The notes under the pieces: generated by a model
What the model was told of the DNA's origin: nothing
The model's input: only the letters and a program-made list of their open reading frames with translations
The model's database searches: none
Program-made: the position numbers and the translations under genes
Shown here: positions 10,112-18,000 of the stretch, in pieces
Layout: each line of letters begins with the position of its first letter
Position numbering within the stretch: position 1 is the stretch's first letter
Source of the DNA: JBFXAM01 sp050184295
GTDB lineage: Bacteria; Planctomycetota; Phycisphaerae; UBA1845; Fen-1342
Assembly: GCA_050184295.1 (NCBI GenBank)
Contig: JBFXAM010000044.1
Span: forward strand, 1 to 34,398
DNA length: 34,398 nucleotides
Direction: 5' to 3'

Positions 10112-10140
10112 GTTATACCCCTACCCCGTATCCATTGCAA
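10112..10140 (-). promoter_or_regulatory. Sigma-70-type promoter of PEP-CTERM paralogue 1
   Basis: Minus strand: -35 TTGCAA (10135-10140), 17-base spacer, -10 TATAAC (10112-10117), with a T-rich ATTTTTTC stretch just upstream that could act as an UP element. This places the transcript start near 10105, directly ahead of the conserved leader. Confidence 0.75.
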
Positions 10141-10330
10141 CAGAAAAAATCCAGATCGCACTGGACTCGCCCGCGTTTCCGGGCGTAGCGATATCGGTTC
10201 CGAGACCGGCCGCGCGGCGGCAGCCCCGTGCCAGGCCATCCCGCGATCGCCTAACTCAGTCGCCACAGAAGGGTTAAACGCGGATCGGCGACCGCTCCTC
10301 CCGGCCGTTCGTGCAACGCGCCGCAGCCTT

Positions 10331-10344
10331 CGAGTCGCGACTCG
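10331..10344. other. 14-bp perfect palindrome
   Basis: CGAGTCGCGACTCG is a perfect palindrome just past the U-tract of the terminator at 10349-10392. It may be an operator or a chance GC-rich palindrome. Otherwise 10141-10348 shows no gene. Confidence 0.3.
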
Positions 10345-10348
10345 GGAA

Positions 10349-10392
10349 CAAACAAAGAAACCGGTGCCAGGCTCGTGCCTGACACCGGTTTC
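10349..10392 (-). terminator. Strong intrinsic terminator of PEP-CTERM paralogue 2
   Basis: On the minus strand GAAACCGGTGTCAGGC pairs with GCCTGGCACCGGTTTC (16-bp stem, one mismatch, 4-base loop; arms 10357-10372 and 10377-10392), followed by TTTGTTTGTT. It lies 35 bases after the stop at 10428. Confidence 0.88.
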
Positions 10393-10427
10393 AGTTCTCG
10401 ATCGTTACTTCGCTGGTCGACGTGCGA

Positions 10428-11159
10428 CTACACGCGGCGGCGGAGCGCCAGACCCGCGAGGCCCAGCAGCAGCAGGCCCGCCGGCTCAGGAATCGCCTGA
10501 ATCGTCGCATCCGCTTCGGTGCTGGTCTGACCGAACGCGTCGCCGCGCAGGCCCTGGTTGTCAGCGCCGAAGAACACCATGTCGGTGTTGACATCGCCGC
10601 CCGAGCGGCTGATACCCGCGTTGCCAACCTGGAAACGCAGCTCGCTGGCGCCAGCGCCGCCACCGATCACGTCCACGTAGCCGAGGTAAACCGAATCGGC
10701 GCCATCATCGAAGCCGTCGCCGATCGGCGGCAGCTGGAGACCGGCGCGGGTGACCGCGATGAAGTTGAACGTCGGCGGGGTGAGATCCGAGCCGGTTTCC
10801 CAGCGGCGGAGCAGCGTCGGCGACGTGATGTTCAGGCCGCCGCCGCCGGTGATGGTCGCCGGGCCGGCGATCACGATGTTGATCGCGACGCCGTTCCAAA
10901 CGTTCGGATCGGGATCGCCCAGCGTGCCCGTGCCCCACATGTGGAGGCGGCCGCCGGCGTTCGTCAGAACCGGGTTGCTGACCGTCGGGCTGTTCAGGGC
11001 CATGCCCGCGGCGCCCGCGACGTTGCCGGGCAGCGTCGGCGGCGTGCGGCCGGTGCCCGCGAACGGGTCATCGCTCGAGAAGAACAGGCGCAGATCGGCG
11101 GCGTTCGCAGCGCCCGTCGTCAGAGCCAGACCAGCGAGAACGATAAGGAACTTTTTCAT
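10428..11159 (-). CDS. PEP-CTERM sorted surface protein, paralogue 2
   Basis: 243 residues. Signal peptide MKKFLIVLAGLALTTGAANA with cleavage before ADLRLFF; C-terminal sorting signal IPEPAGLLLLGLAGLALRRR plus Val. The mature part matches paralogue 1 block by block: DDPFAGTGR, LNSPTV, GRLHMW, GDPDPNVWNG, GPATITGGGGLNIT, RRWETGSDLTPPTFNF. The protein family beyond the sorting signal is unknown to me. The start was chosen at the ATG with GGGAGAG eight bases upstream; a longer reading adds 29 residues from the leader with no signal-peptide character. It has its own promoter (11267-11296) and terminator (10349-10392). As exosortase substrates, both paralogues are expected at the cell surface or in exopolysaccharide. 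Confidence 0.92.
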   Translation of the reverse strand: MKKFLIVLAGLALTTGAANAADLRLFFSSDDPFAGTGRTPPTLPGNVAGAAGMALNSPTVSNPVLTNAGGRLHMWGTGTLGDPDPNVWNGVAINIVIAGPATITGGGGLNITSPTLLRRWETGSDLTPPTFNFIAVTRAGLQLPPIGDGFDDGADSVYLGYVDVIGGGAGASELRFQVGNAGISRSGGDVNTDMVFFGADNQGLRGDAFGQTSTEADATIQAIPEPAGLLLLGLAGLALRRRV

Positions 11160-11260
11160 GATTCGTACTCTCCCTCTTTGAGGACTTGTGGACGATACGG
11201 AGGTGCTTCCCGCCTCCCGGGACCAGATTGTTCCGTTGGGTGCCACTCACCCGCAGACGA
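11160..11260 (-). promoter_or_regulatory. Conserved hairpin leader of PEP-CTERM paralogue 2
   Basis: Predicted 5' UTR with GGGTGAGTGGCACCC (11238-11252), ATCTGGTCCC, a hairpin of GGAGG and CCTCC (plus-strand 11199-11203 with 11213-11217), AGTCCTC and GGGAGAG. Order and spacing match the first leader although the promoter sequences differ, so the blocks appear to be kept at the RNA level. Confidence 0.65.
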
Positions 11261-11266
11261 CGCAAG

Positions 11267-11296
11267 CTTCTAGGCAGGCCCGAATCGGCAGGTCAA
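11267..11296 (-). promoter_or_regulatory. Sigma-70-type promoter of PEP-CTERM paralogue 2
   Basis: Minus strand: -35 TTGACC (11291-11296), 18-base spacer, -10 TAGAAG (11267-11272). The AT-rich stretch TTTTATTGGATATTTTCC just upstream looks like an UP element. Confidence 0.6.
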
Positions 11297-11530
11297 ATTG
11301 CGCTTGGAAAATATCCAATAAAACGAGCAGCACTCCCGTTCGACACCGCCGGCGGCCGCCACAACCGCCCGTCCGAGATTGAGTTGCGCACCGCCGTGCC
11401 GCGCGGTCACCGCGGTCCCGCCCGGCTCGGAATTCGAGCGCGTACAAGGATTGCGTGCAACAGCGGCTCGACGCGGTTCCCGTCCCGCGCATGCGAGGTC
11501 GCGCGCTTTTTCGTTGCGTCCGAAAAACTC

Positions 11531-11559
11531 TTGTGGTATCTTCACACCCTCAATACAAC
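11531..11559 (+). promoter_or_regulatory. Possible smc promoter
   Basis: TTGTGG (11531-11536), 17-base spacer, TACAAC (11554-11559), in a locally AT-rich patch 63 bases before the smc start. The leader then contains a 7-bp hairpin (GCGAACG 11573-11579 with CGTTCGC 11592-11598). The match to consensus is modest. Apart from this, 11297-11621 shows no gene. Confidence 0.4.
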
Positions 11560-11621
11560 ATGTAGAGGGGTGGCGAACGCTCGTCACGCCCCGTTCGCTC
11601 CCTACCCGGGGTCCGTCGGCT

Positions 11622-14600
11622 GTGTATTTGAAGCGCATCACGCTCAACGGCTTCAAGAGCTTCGCCGACCGGACCACCTTCGAGTTCGGGCCGGGAATCA
11701 CGTCCATCGTCGGACCGAACGGCTGCGGCAAGAGCAACGTGCTCGACGCGCTTCGCTGGGTGCTCGGCGAACAATCCGCGCGTAGCCTGCGCGGGACGCG
11801 CATGGCGGACGTGATCTTCTCCGGCTCGCGCTCGCGAAGGCCGGCGGTCTGCGCCGAGGTCGAACTCACGTTCGACAACCGCTCGCACTTCCTCAGCAGC
11901 GACCAGGACGAGGTCGCGGTCACGCGCATGCTGTTCGCCAGCGGCGACAGCGAGTATCGCATCAATGGAAACTCCTGCCGGCTGAAGGACATTCGCGACC
12001 TGTTCCTCGACACGGGCGTCGGCGTCGACGCGTACAGCGTCATCGAGCAGGGCCGCGTCGACGTGCTGCTCCAGGCCAGCCCCGTCGAGCGCCGCGAGAT
12101 CTTCGAAGAAGCCGCCGGCATCAGCCGCTACAAGGTCCGGCGCACCGAGGCGCAGCGCAAGCTCGAACGCACCCAGAACAACCTGCTGCGCCTCAACGAC
12201 CTGGTCGACGAGTTGGAGAAACGGCTGCGGAGCGTGAAGCTCGCGGCCGGCAAGGCCCGCAACTACCAACAGCTCGACGGCCGGCTGCGCGAGCTGCGCT
12301 CCGCATTCGCGCTCGCCGAGTATCACCAGTTCGAGCAGTCGCGCCACGGTCACGAGTCGGCCGCGGAACTATTGAGCGAACGGGCGCACGCGAAGCGCGT
12401 CGCGCTGGCGGCGTGCGACGCGCGTTCCAGCGAGCTGCAGCACGAACAACAAGGCGTCGACGAATTGCTCCGCATCGTCGAGAGCGAATTGCTTGCGCTG
12501 CAAAGCGAGGCGAGCGCGCTCGCCGAGCGCCTCGCGCAGAACGAGCGTCGCATCACCGACCTGCTGGCGCTGCGCGAGCGCCGCGCCGCGCACGCGCAGG
12601 AACTCGCCGCCCGCGCCGCCGACGTCGAGCAGCGCGTGGGCGCCGAACACGACGGGCTGCGCGATCTGCTGGCCGAGATCGAAACACACGAGCGCCGCCT
12701 CGAAGAGCTCCGCGTCGCGCGCAGCGGTACGGAACGCCGGGCCGAGTCCGTCCGCCGCACGCTCGAGGCCGAGCGCGCCGCCGCCCTCGACGCCGTCCGG
12801 CGCTGCTCGCACATTCACAACGAGCTGTTTCACGCCGCCGAAGCACAGCGCCGCGCGCGCCAGCAGTTCGAGCGGATCGAGCTGCGCAGCGGGCAGATTG
12901 CCGAAAACCGCGCGGACGTCCTGCGACGCCGCGCCGCCGCCGAGGATCGCCGCGCCGCGATCGGCGTCCAGCGGCGCGAGTGCGACGATGAGCTCGCGCG
13001 GCTCGACGCGGAGACGGAGAGCCGCGCCGCCGAAGCCGCCACGCGCCGCCAGCACATCACGCGGCAGCGTGAAGAGCGCAGCGCCGTGCTCTCGCGGCTG
13101 GAGCTGCTGTCGGACATGGACCGGCGCCTCGAAGGCGTCGATCAGGCGGCCCGGGCCGTGCTGGCGTGGCGCGCGACGCCCCAGTCCGACGGTTCGGTCG
13201 TCGGGCTGGTCGCGGACTGCGTGCGGATCGATAACCCGCGCGTGCAACTGCTCGACCCGCTCCTCGCGACGTTCGAGAATCACATCGTCGTGCGCGACAC
13301 GCACGTGTTTCTCGCCGAGCTGCGCCGGCGCGGCGACTTGCCCGGCCCGGTCGCGGTGCTGGCGCTGGATCGACTCAGCACGGCCCACGCGTGGGTGCGA
13401 CACCACGACGCGCCGGGATTCGTCGCCCACGCGCGCGACTGGGTCTCGTGCGCCCCGGAGTTCGCGCCGCTCGCGGATCACCTGTTGGGCGGCGTCGTCA
13501 TCGTCGACGCCGTCGAGCGCGCCCTCGCGCTCGGCTCGCACGCGCCAGACTCCGCGGTCTTCGTCACACTCGACGGCGCCGCGGTCGGCGGCGACGGGCG
13601 GCTGCGGTTCGGCGGCGGCCGCGCCACGCAGGGCCTCATCAGCCGAAAGGCCGAAATCCGCACGCTGGAAGCCGAACTGGAGGCGCTCGACGCACGCCTG
13701 CACGAGACGCTCGGCGCGCTCGATCAGTTGGAGCAAACCACCGACGCGCTGCGCGTCCGGCGAAATGAATTGCTCGCGACGCTCGGCGCCCTGCAACGCC
13801 AGGACGCCGAGTGCGCGGCCGAGGTCGCGCGGCTGGACGACGAAGCCGACCGTCTCGCGCGCGAGCGCGACGTGCTGGCCGCCGACGCGCTCGCGGCGCA
13901 GCGCGCGATGGACGAACTTGGCGCGCGGGCCGAACAGCTCCAGGCGGAGCGCGCCGCGGCGGACGCGGAGCAGCAGGCCCGCGAGGACGCGATCCGCGTC
14001 CAGGTCGAAGAACTGGCGGAGATCGACGCGACCGTTTCACACCTCGCGCAGGAGCTGACCGAAGCGCGCGTGGCCGTCGGCCGGGCTGGCGAACGCCGTT
14101 CGGCGGCGGAACAGGCGCTGGCCGAGCTCAGGGCGCAGGCGGAAGAGCTTCTGCGCAACAAGCTCCAGGCCGAGCGCGAGGCGGCCGACGCGCTCGTGCA
14201 GCTCGAGAGCACCCAAACGGAAAGCGCGTCGGCGCGCGCCCGGCAGATCGACGTGGCGGCGGAATGTGACGCGCGGCAGACGGCCGCCAGCGCCCATCGC
14301 GAGCAGCGCCAGGCGCTGCGCGGCGCGCTGGAGGCGGTCGGCGTGCAGTCGCGCGAGCTTCAGGCGGACGTCGAGGAACTGGACGAGCGGTTGCACGAGC
14401 ACCGCGCCGAGCTGCGCGAGATCGCGGTGCGCACGGAAACGCTCGCGACCCGCACGCGCGAGGACCTGGGGCTCGACCTCGTCGAGCTGTACGCCGCCTA
14501 CGAACACGCCGACCAGGACTGGGACGCGATTCGGGCGGAGATCGACGATTTGCGCGGCCGGATCGCGCGGCTTGGGCACGTAAACCTCGACGCGATCGCG

Positions 14601-15191
14601 GAGTTGGAGGAGCTGGCGCCGCGTTACGAGCACATGGTGGCGCAACGCGCCGACCTGCAATCGTCGATCGAGCGGCTCGAAGCGCTGATCGGCGAGCTCG
14701 ACCAGGAATCCCAGACGCGCTTTCAAGCGGCGTTCGTCGCGATCCGCGAGTATTTTCAGGAGCTGTACCGCAAACTCTTCGGCGGGGGAAAAGCCGATAT
14801 CATCCTCGAGGATCCGACCAAGCCGCTGGAGTGCGGGATCGAAATCATCGCGCGTCCGCCGGGAAAAGAGCCACAGTCGATCTCGTTGTTGAGCGGCGGA
14901 GAGAAGACACTGACGGCGGTGGCGCTGCTGCTGGCGGTGTTCCGGAGCCGGCCGTCGCCTTTCGCAATTCTGGACGAAGTGGACGCGGCCCTTGATGAAT
15001 CGAACATTGAACGCTTCAATAGTGTCGTGGAAGAGTTTCTCGACCAGTCTCAATTCATCGTGATCACGCACAGCAAGCGGACGATGCAGCATGCGGACGT
15101 GATCTACGGGATCACGATGGAGGAGCCGGGCGTGAGCAAGCGCGTCAGCGTCCGGATGGATCAACGTGTAAAAGCGCCAGTGTTGGCGTGA
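11622..15191 (+). CDS. smc: Chromosome segregation/condensation protein SMC
   Basis: 1189-residue SMC ATPase, the usual full length. With ScpA/ScpB it forms the ring that compacts and aligns sister chromosomes. Seen in order: N-terminal head with LKRITLNGFKSFADRTTF and Walker A GPNGCGKSN (residues 31-39); coiled coil (about 165-510); hinge (about 520-670, SVVGLVADCVRI to GLISRKAEI); returning coiled coil; C-terminal head with signature SLLSGGEKTLTAVALLLAV (near 1090) and Walker B PFAILDEVDAALDE (near 1115), then FIVITHSKRTM. The start is the GTG at 11622, which opens the conserved YLKRITLNGFKSF; no SD is evident, and further upstream the frame is leader. A Lys-rich microprotein gene follows after 30 bases. 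scpA and scpB are not nearby. Confidence 0.96.
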   Translation: MYLKRITLNGFKSFADRTTFEFGPGITSIVGPNGCGKSNVLDALRWVLGEQSARSLRGTRMADVIFSGSRSRRPAVCAEVELTFDNRSHFLSSDQDEVAVTRMLFASGDSEYRINGNSCRLKDIRDLFLDTGVGVDAYSVIEQGRVDVLLQASPVERREIFEEAAGISRYKVRRTEAQRKLERTQNNLLRLNDLVDELEKRLRSVKLAAGKARNYQQLDGRLRELRSAFALAEYHQFEQSRHGHESAAELLSERAHAKRVALAACDARSSELQHEQQGVDELLRIVESELLALQSEASALAERLAQNERRITDLLALRERRAAHAQELAARAADVEQRVGAEHDGLRDLLAEIETHERRLEELRVARSGTERRAESVRRTLEAERAAALDAVRRCSHIHNELFHAAEAQRRARQQFERIELRSGQIAENRADVLRRRAAAEDRRAAIGVQRRECDDELARLDAETESRAAEAATRRQHITRQREERSAVLSRLELLSDMDRRLEGVDQAARAVLAWRATPQSDGSVVGLVADCVRIDNPRVQLLDPLLATFENHIVVRDTHVFLAELRRRGDLPGPVAVLALDRLSTAHAWVRHHDAPGFVAHARDWVSCAPEFAPLADHLLGGVVIVDAVERALALGSHAPDSAVFVTLDGAAVGGDGRLRFGGGRATQGLISRKAEIRTLEAELEALDARLHETLGALDQLEQTTDALRVRRNELLATLGALQRQDAECAAEVARLDDEADRLARERDVLAADALAAQRAMDELGARAEQLQAERAAADAEQQAREDAIRVQVEELAEIDATVSHLAQELTEARVAVGRAGERRSAAEQALAELRAQAEELLRNKLQAEREAADALVQLESTQTESASARARQIDVAAECDARQTAASAHREQRQALRGALEAVGVQSRELQADVEELDERLHEHRAELREIAVRTETLATRTREDLGLDLVELYAAYEHADQDWDAIRAEIDDLRGRIARLGHVNLDAIAELEELAPRYEHMVAQRADLQSSIERLEALIGELDQESQTRFQAAFVAIREYFQELYRKLFGGGKADIILEDPTKPLECGIEIIARPPGKEPQSISLLSGGEKTLTAVALLLAVFRSRPSPFAILDEVDAALDESNIERFNSVVEEFLDQSQFIVITHSKRTMQHADVIYGITMEEPGVSKRVSVRMDQRVKAPVLA

Positions 15192-15221
15192 TTTCTGTAT
15201 CCCTGTTTGGAGGTTCACCTC

Positions 15222-15293
15222 ATGGCCAAGAAGGCCGCCAAGAAGAAGAGCACGAAGAAGAAGGCGACGAAGAAGAAAGCCACCAAGAAGTAG
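15222..15293 (+). CDS. 23-residue Lys/Ala/Thr-rich microprotein behind smc (histone H1-tail-like)
   Basis: A short frame of 23 codons, MAKKAAKKKSTKKK followed by ATKKKATKK and TAG, composed only of Met, Lys, Ala, Thr and Ser (14 Lys). It begins 30 bases after the smc stop and has a strong ribosome-binding site, TTTGGAGG, eight bases before the ATG. Low-complexity Lys/Ala proteins such as the chlamydial Hc1/Hc2 tails bind DNA without sequence specificity. Together with its position behind smc this suggests a nucleoid-associated peptide, which is inference. The strand is not in doubt: the complementary reading is a Phe/Leu/Ser-rich run typical of the antisense of Lys codons. No terminator is visible directly after it. 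Confidence 0.65.
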   Translation: MAKKAAKKKSTKKKATKKKATKK

Positions 15294-15518
15294 CTTTCGC
15301 CGTCGCGCGGAGTCCTGAACCGTGAGAATTCCAAGGTGTCTCGCCTGCGACCTTCACAGCCGATGCGACCGCGACGCTGCGCCTCCCCGCGCTGCGTCCG
15401 CGGTGTTCGCGGCGGCTGATCTTGCGCCACAAGCGTCCGCGCCACGCGTCGCGTAGCGCGCGGACGGAAAAGAACAGTCGCGCGATCATCGACGAACTCT
15501 CCGGCACGACTCAGCAGA

Positions 15519-15636
15519 CCGCGGCCTGACCGGCACCCAGCGCAGCAACAAGGCGCTGCTGCTCCCGCAAGACCTTCACGACGACCGGTCCTCGGCGCCG
15601 TGACGGTGGGAGCGGTGGGTGTGGGTCAGGCCGCGG
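15519..15636. repeat. 118-bp element closed by a 13-bp perfect inverted repeat
   Basis: CCGCGGCCTGACC (15519-15531) and GGTCAGGCCGCGG (15624-15636) are perfect inverted copies. Inside, CACCCA (15534-15539) can pair with TGGGTG (15616-15621), and CAGCGC/GCGCTG (15538-15543, 15553-15558) form an alternative hairpin. This could be a structured RNA or a MITE-like insertion, though I see no target-site duplication. Otherwise 15294-15925 contains no convincing gene on either strand. Confidence 0.4.
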
Positions 15637-15925
15637 CGTTTCTCCACGCCGCCGCTCCACCGACCGCGTCCCCCCACCCAGATCGAAACCAATGGGTTTG
15701 CTCCGCCGTTCGCCGTCAGCTCGGCGATCGCGGCCAATCACGAATCGCCCGCGGCATACCTGAGTGCAGCGCGGCAGCGGAGCGCAGAGTCCGGTGCAAG
15801 ACGCAGCGAGTTTTGGGAGCGATTCCGGGTCTTCAACGTGTGATAAGAGCGAGACTTAGAAAAATCTCTGAAAATCGGCGGGGCAGAGGTGGAAAACTAC
15901 GGGTGGCGAGACCTAGTATAGGCTG

Positions 15926-16062
15926 CAAGTGGGACTGCTTCTGTGGGAGCCAGAAGCACGTAACACGAACTTGTCCCTCCTTTTTCGGGAGCCAAGAGGA
16001 AGGGAGAACGGACAAGGAAAAGGGGAGGATCGTCCGTCAGGGTGATCCTCTCTCTTTTTTTT
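15926..16062 (+). ncRNA. Putative GGA-rich small RNA (CsrA/RsmA-sponge-like), unassigned family
   Basis: Predicted transcript of about 137 bases. Promoter evidence is weak: a -10-like TAGTAT at 15914-15919 and no clear -35. The 3' end is firm: a terminator hairpin followed by eight T. Predicted folds are a hairpin TGCTTCTG/CAGAAGCA (15936-15943, 15951-15958) with GGGAGC in its 7-base loop, and a second stem CTTGTCC/GGACAAG (15970-15976, 16010-16016) extended by CTCC/GGAG, whose loop again shows GGGAGCC. GGA occurs nine times (beginning at 15932, 15946, 15988, 15998, 16003, 16010, 16016, 16024 and 16027). Multiple GGA motifs in loops plus a terminator is the design of RsmY/RsmZ/CsrB RNAs that titrate CsrA. 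It does not look like SRP, RNase P or tmRNA. A short GTG-initiated frame crosses it but has no ribosome-binding site. Confidence 0.5.
16022..16062 (+). terminator. Intrinsic terminator of the GGA-rich RNA
   Basis: GAGGATC (16025-16031) pairs with GATCCTC (16044-16050), extendable by G-C and G-U pairs, with a 12-base loop, followed by TCTC and eight T (16055-16062). The T-run lies on the plus strand only. Confidence 0.9.
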
Positions 16063-16111
16063 AGGGACATCGCCTGGCTCCCCATCGATAGGCGGTGTTC
16101 CGCTACGCGCT

Positions 16112-16153
16112 CAGCGGAGGGCAGCGACCGCAAGGCCGACTCGCCCTCCGCTG
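16112..16153. other. 11-bp perfect hairpin in the gap before the PP2C-like gene
   Basis: CAGCGGAGGGC (16112-16122) and GCCCTCCGCTG (16143-16153) with a 20-base loop. Function unknown. It could be part of the 3' region of the minus-strand FHA-GAF-PP2C gene. No gene is seen in 16063-16389; GGCTCCC at about 16076 is complementary to the GGGAGCC loops of the upstream RNA. Confidence 0.35.
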
Positions 16154-16389
16154 GCTTGCTTCCGACTCATGGTGCGAAACGCCGGCTTTCCGCGGCACCG
16201 AAGCCGCCGGACACACCTTCGATAATCGCCGTCCCCGCTCCCGATCCCGTAGAACCGTTCCCGAAACGAAGATAGCCCGACCCGGCACACAAACGCAACG
16301 GGATTGCGTGCGCGCGCTACATTTTTTCGGTACCTGCTTGCGGACGTGAGCTTTGCGCGAATCCCCGCGGAACGAATCCGGGGGGCCCG

Positions 16390-18000
16390 TTAGACGCGAT
16401 GGGCCATCAGGACGGTAATGTCGTCCGGCTGAAGACCGCCTTCCGTAAAGCTGCGCAGGTCGTCGAGCATCTCCTTGAGGAGCTTGCTCGCGAGCTGGCC
16501 GAAGCCGTCGCAGAGGATGTTGATGAACCGTTCCTCGCCGAAAACCTCGTTCCGGCGATTCCCCGCAGTGGTGACGCCGCGCGTAAAAACGACGAGTGTC
16601 TCCTGCGGTTCGAGTTGCTCGCTGAGCAGGTTGTACGCGTAGCTCTTGTTGGCGCCGACGGAGGGCCCGGCGTCGGGTCCGCCGAGCCGTCGCTCCTCGC
16701 CGCGATTGCCGACGATGTACGCGCCGAGTGGACCGGCGATGCTGTATTTGATGGCGCCGGTGGCGGGGTCGATGAGGGCCATGAAGCAATCCACCGTGCG
16801 ATCGCCGACGCCGTCGTATTGCAGGTGGTTGAGCGAGCGTAGAAAGACGTGCGGTCCAGACTGGTGCATCGCGGTGACGCGGAACGCGGCGTGCGTCTGC
16901 GACATGAGCATGCTCGGCAGCGCCCCCGACGCGCTGGTCTGTGAGACCATGATCGCGGCCTGGCTGTTCGCGAGCTTGACCACATCGTAGATGTCACCGG
17001 TGCGCTCCCGGCCCGGTTCGCGAAACGCGCCGAACTGAAGCGAGTCCCACTGCGGGAGCTTGCGCGGGGTGAGGCGGGCCTGGATTTCGTGGGCGACGCT
17101 GACTTCGCCGGCAAGCGTTGCGGCGCGGGTCTCGGCGATCTGCTTGAAAATCGCATCGAGCTGGATGGCAAAGAGATTCGCGAACGCGATGAACTGGTCG
17201 AGATCGTGCGCGTCGAAGCGCCGGTTCGCGTCTCCCGTGTCGACGTAGAGCATTCCCAGGATCGCTTCGGGACCGGCGAGCGGCCCGGCGAGGATCGAAT
17301 AACGCTCTTCCGCGCTCCACTGCGGAATCAGCAGATACTGGCCGCGATCAAGCACACGCGGCTTGAGCTTGTCGGCGAATTCGGGCAGGTCGGCGGTTTG
17401 GCCGGAGGTCATGCGACCTTCGACGTACTCCATCGGTCCATAGTTCACGCGGCGGACGCCGATCCAGGCACGCTGGCCCGCGAAGTTCTGCGGCAGGTGG
17501 TGCAGCGCCACGTTCATGAACTGCTCGACGGTGATGCACGTGGAGAGCAGGAGGTTGAGCGATCCGATGCGCGGGAGCACCTGCTGGGGCAGGTAGATCG
17601 GATCGTCGGACTTCTTGACCACAGCGCCGGCGGGCAGCGTCGACTGCGCGAAGCGGAGGAGCTGCGCGACGGATGTGCCCGGCGTGGGCGCCGCGGTGGC
17701 GCCTTCGCTTTGCGGCGGGTACACGCGGATGGTGAACTCGTTAATCCGGAGTTCGTCGCCGACGTGCAGCGGGGCGCGGTCCGCCAGCGGCGCGCCGTTC
17801 AGGCTGACCGCCTGCTCCGGGTGCAACTGCTGCACGAACCACTCGTCCTCGCCCTCGGCGAAGACGACCGCCTGTGGCGCGCCGAGGCGCGTGTCGTTGA
17901 GCCAGACGCGGCAGTTGTCGCGCGAACCGATGTACGTCGGATCGCGGCCGCACGCCACCTCCGTGATGAGCGAGTCATTCGCCAGAACGACGAGCCGCAT
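16390..18000 (-). CDS. FHA-GAF-PP2C (SpoIIE/RsbU-like) protein with degenerate active site
   Basis: 536 residues. An FHA-like domain (about 1-95: YIGSRDNCRVWL ... VSLNGAPLADRAPLHVGDELRI) lacks the usual Ser/His phosphothreonine-binding pair (GAPQ at that position). A GAF-like domain follows (about 145-290: LLSTCITVEQFMNVALHHL, AILGMLYVDTGD), then a SpoIIE-type PP2C domain (about 295-536: GEVSVAHEIQARLTPRKLP, ERTGDIYDVVKL, QPDDITVLMAHRV). Asp335-337 region GDIYD and Asp526/527 are kept, but the metal Asp of the DvSGkG motif is Gln354 (SQTSASG) and the Asp of the TDG motif is Arg474 (FTRGVTTA). It may therefore be a pseudophosphatase acting by binding. The ATG at 18000 has no clear SD. It lies downstream of the CheB-like gene, 288 bases away. 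Confidence 0.88.
   Translation of the reverse strand: MRLVVLANDSLITEVACGRDPTYIGSRDNCRVWLNDTRLGAPQAVVFAEGEDEWFVQQLHPEQAVSLNGAPLADRAPLHVGDELRINEFTIRVYPPQSEGATAAPTPGTSVAQLLRFAQSTLPAGAVVKKSDDPIYLPQQVLPRIGSLNLLLSTCITVEQFMNVALHHLPQNFAGQRAWIGVRRVNYGPMEYVEGRMTSGQTADLPEFADKLKPRVLDRGQYLLIPQWSAEERYSILAGPLAGPEAILGMLYVDTGDANRRFDAHDLDQFIAFANLFAIQLDAIFKQIAETRAATLAGEVSVAHEIQARLTPRKLPQWDSLQFGAFREPGRERTGDIYDVVKLANSQAAIMVSQTSASGALPSMLMSQTHAAFRVTAMHQSGPHVFLRSLNHLQYDGVGDRTVDCFMALIDPATGAIKYSIAGPLGAYIVGNRGEERRLGGPDAGPSVGANKSYAYNLLSEQLEPQETLVVFTRGVTTAGNRRNEVFGEERFINILCDGFGQLASKLLKEMLDDLRSFTEGGLQPDDITVLMAHRV

Noticed and set aside
15220..15507. Minus-strand frame ending in a Phe/Leu/Ser-rich stretch
   Set aside because: It is the antisense of the Lys-rich microprotein gene and has no ribosome-binding site.
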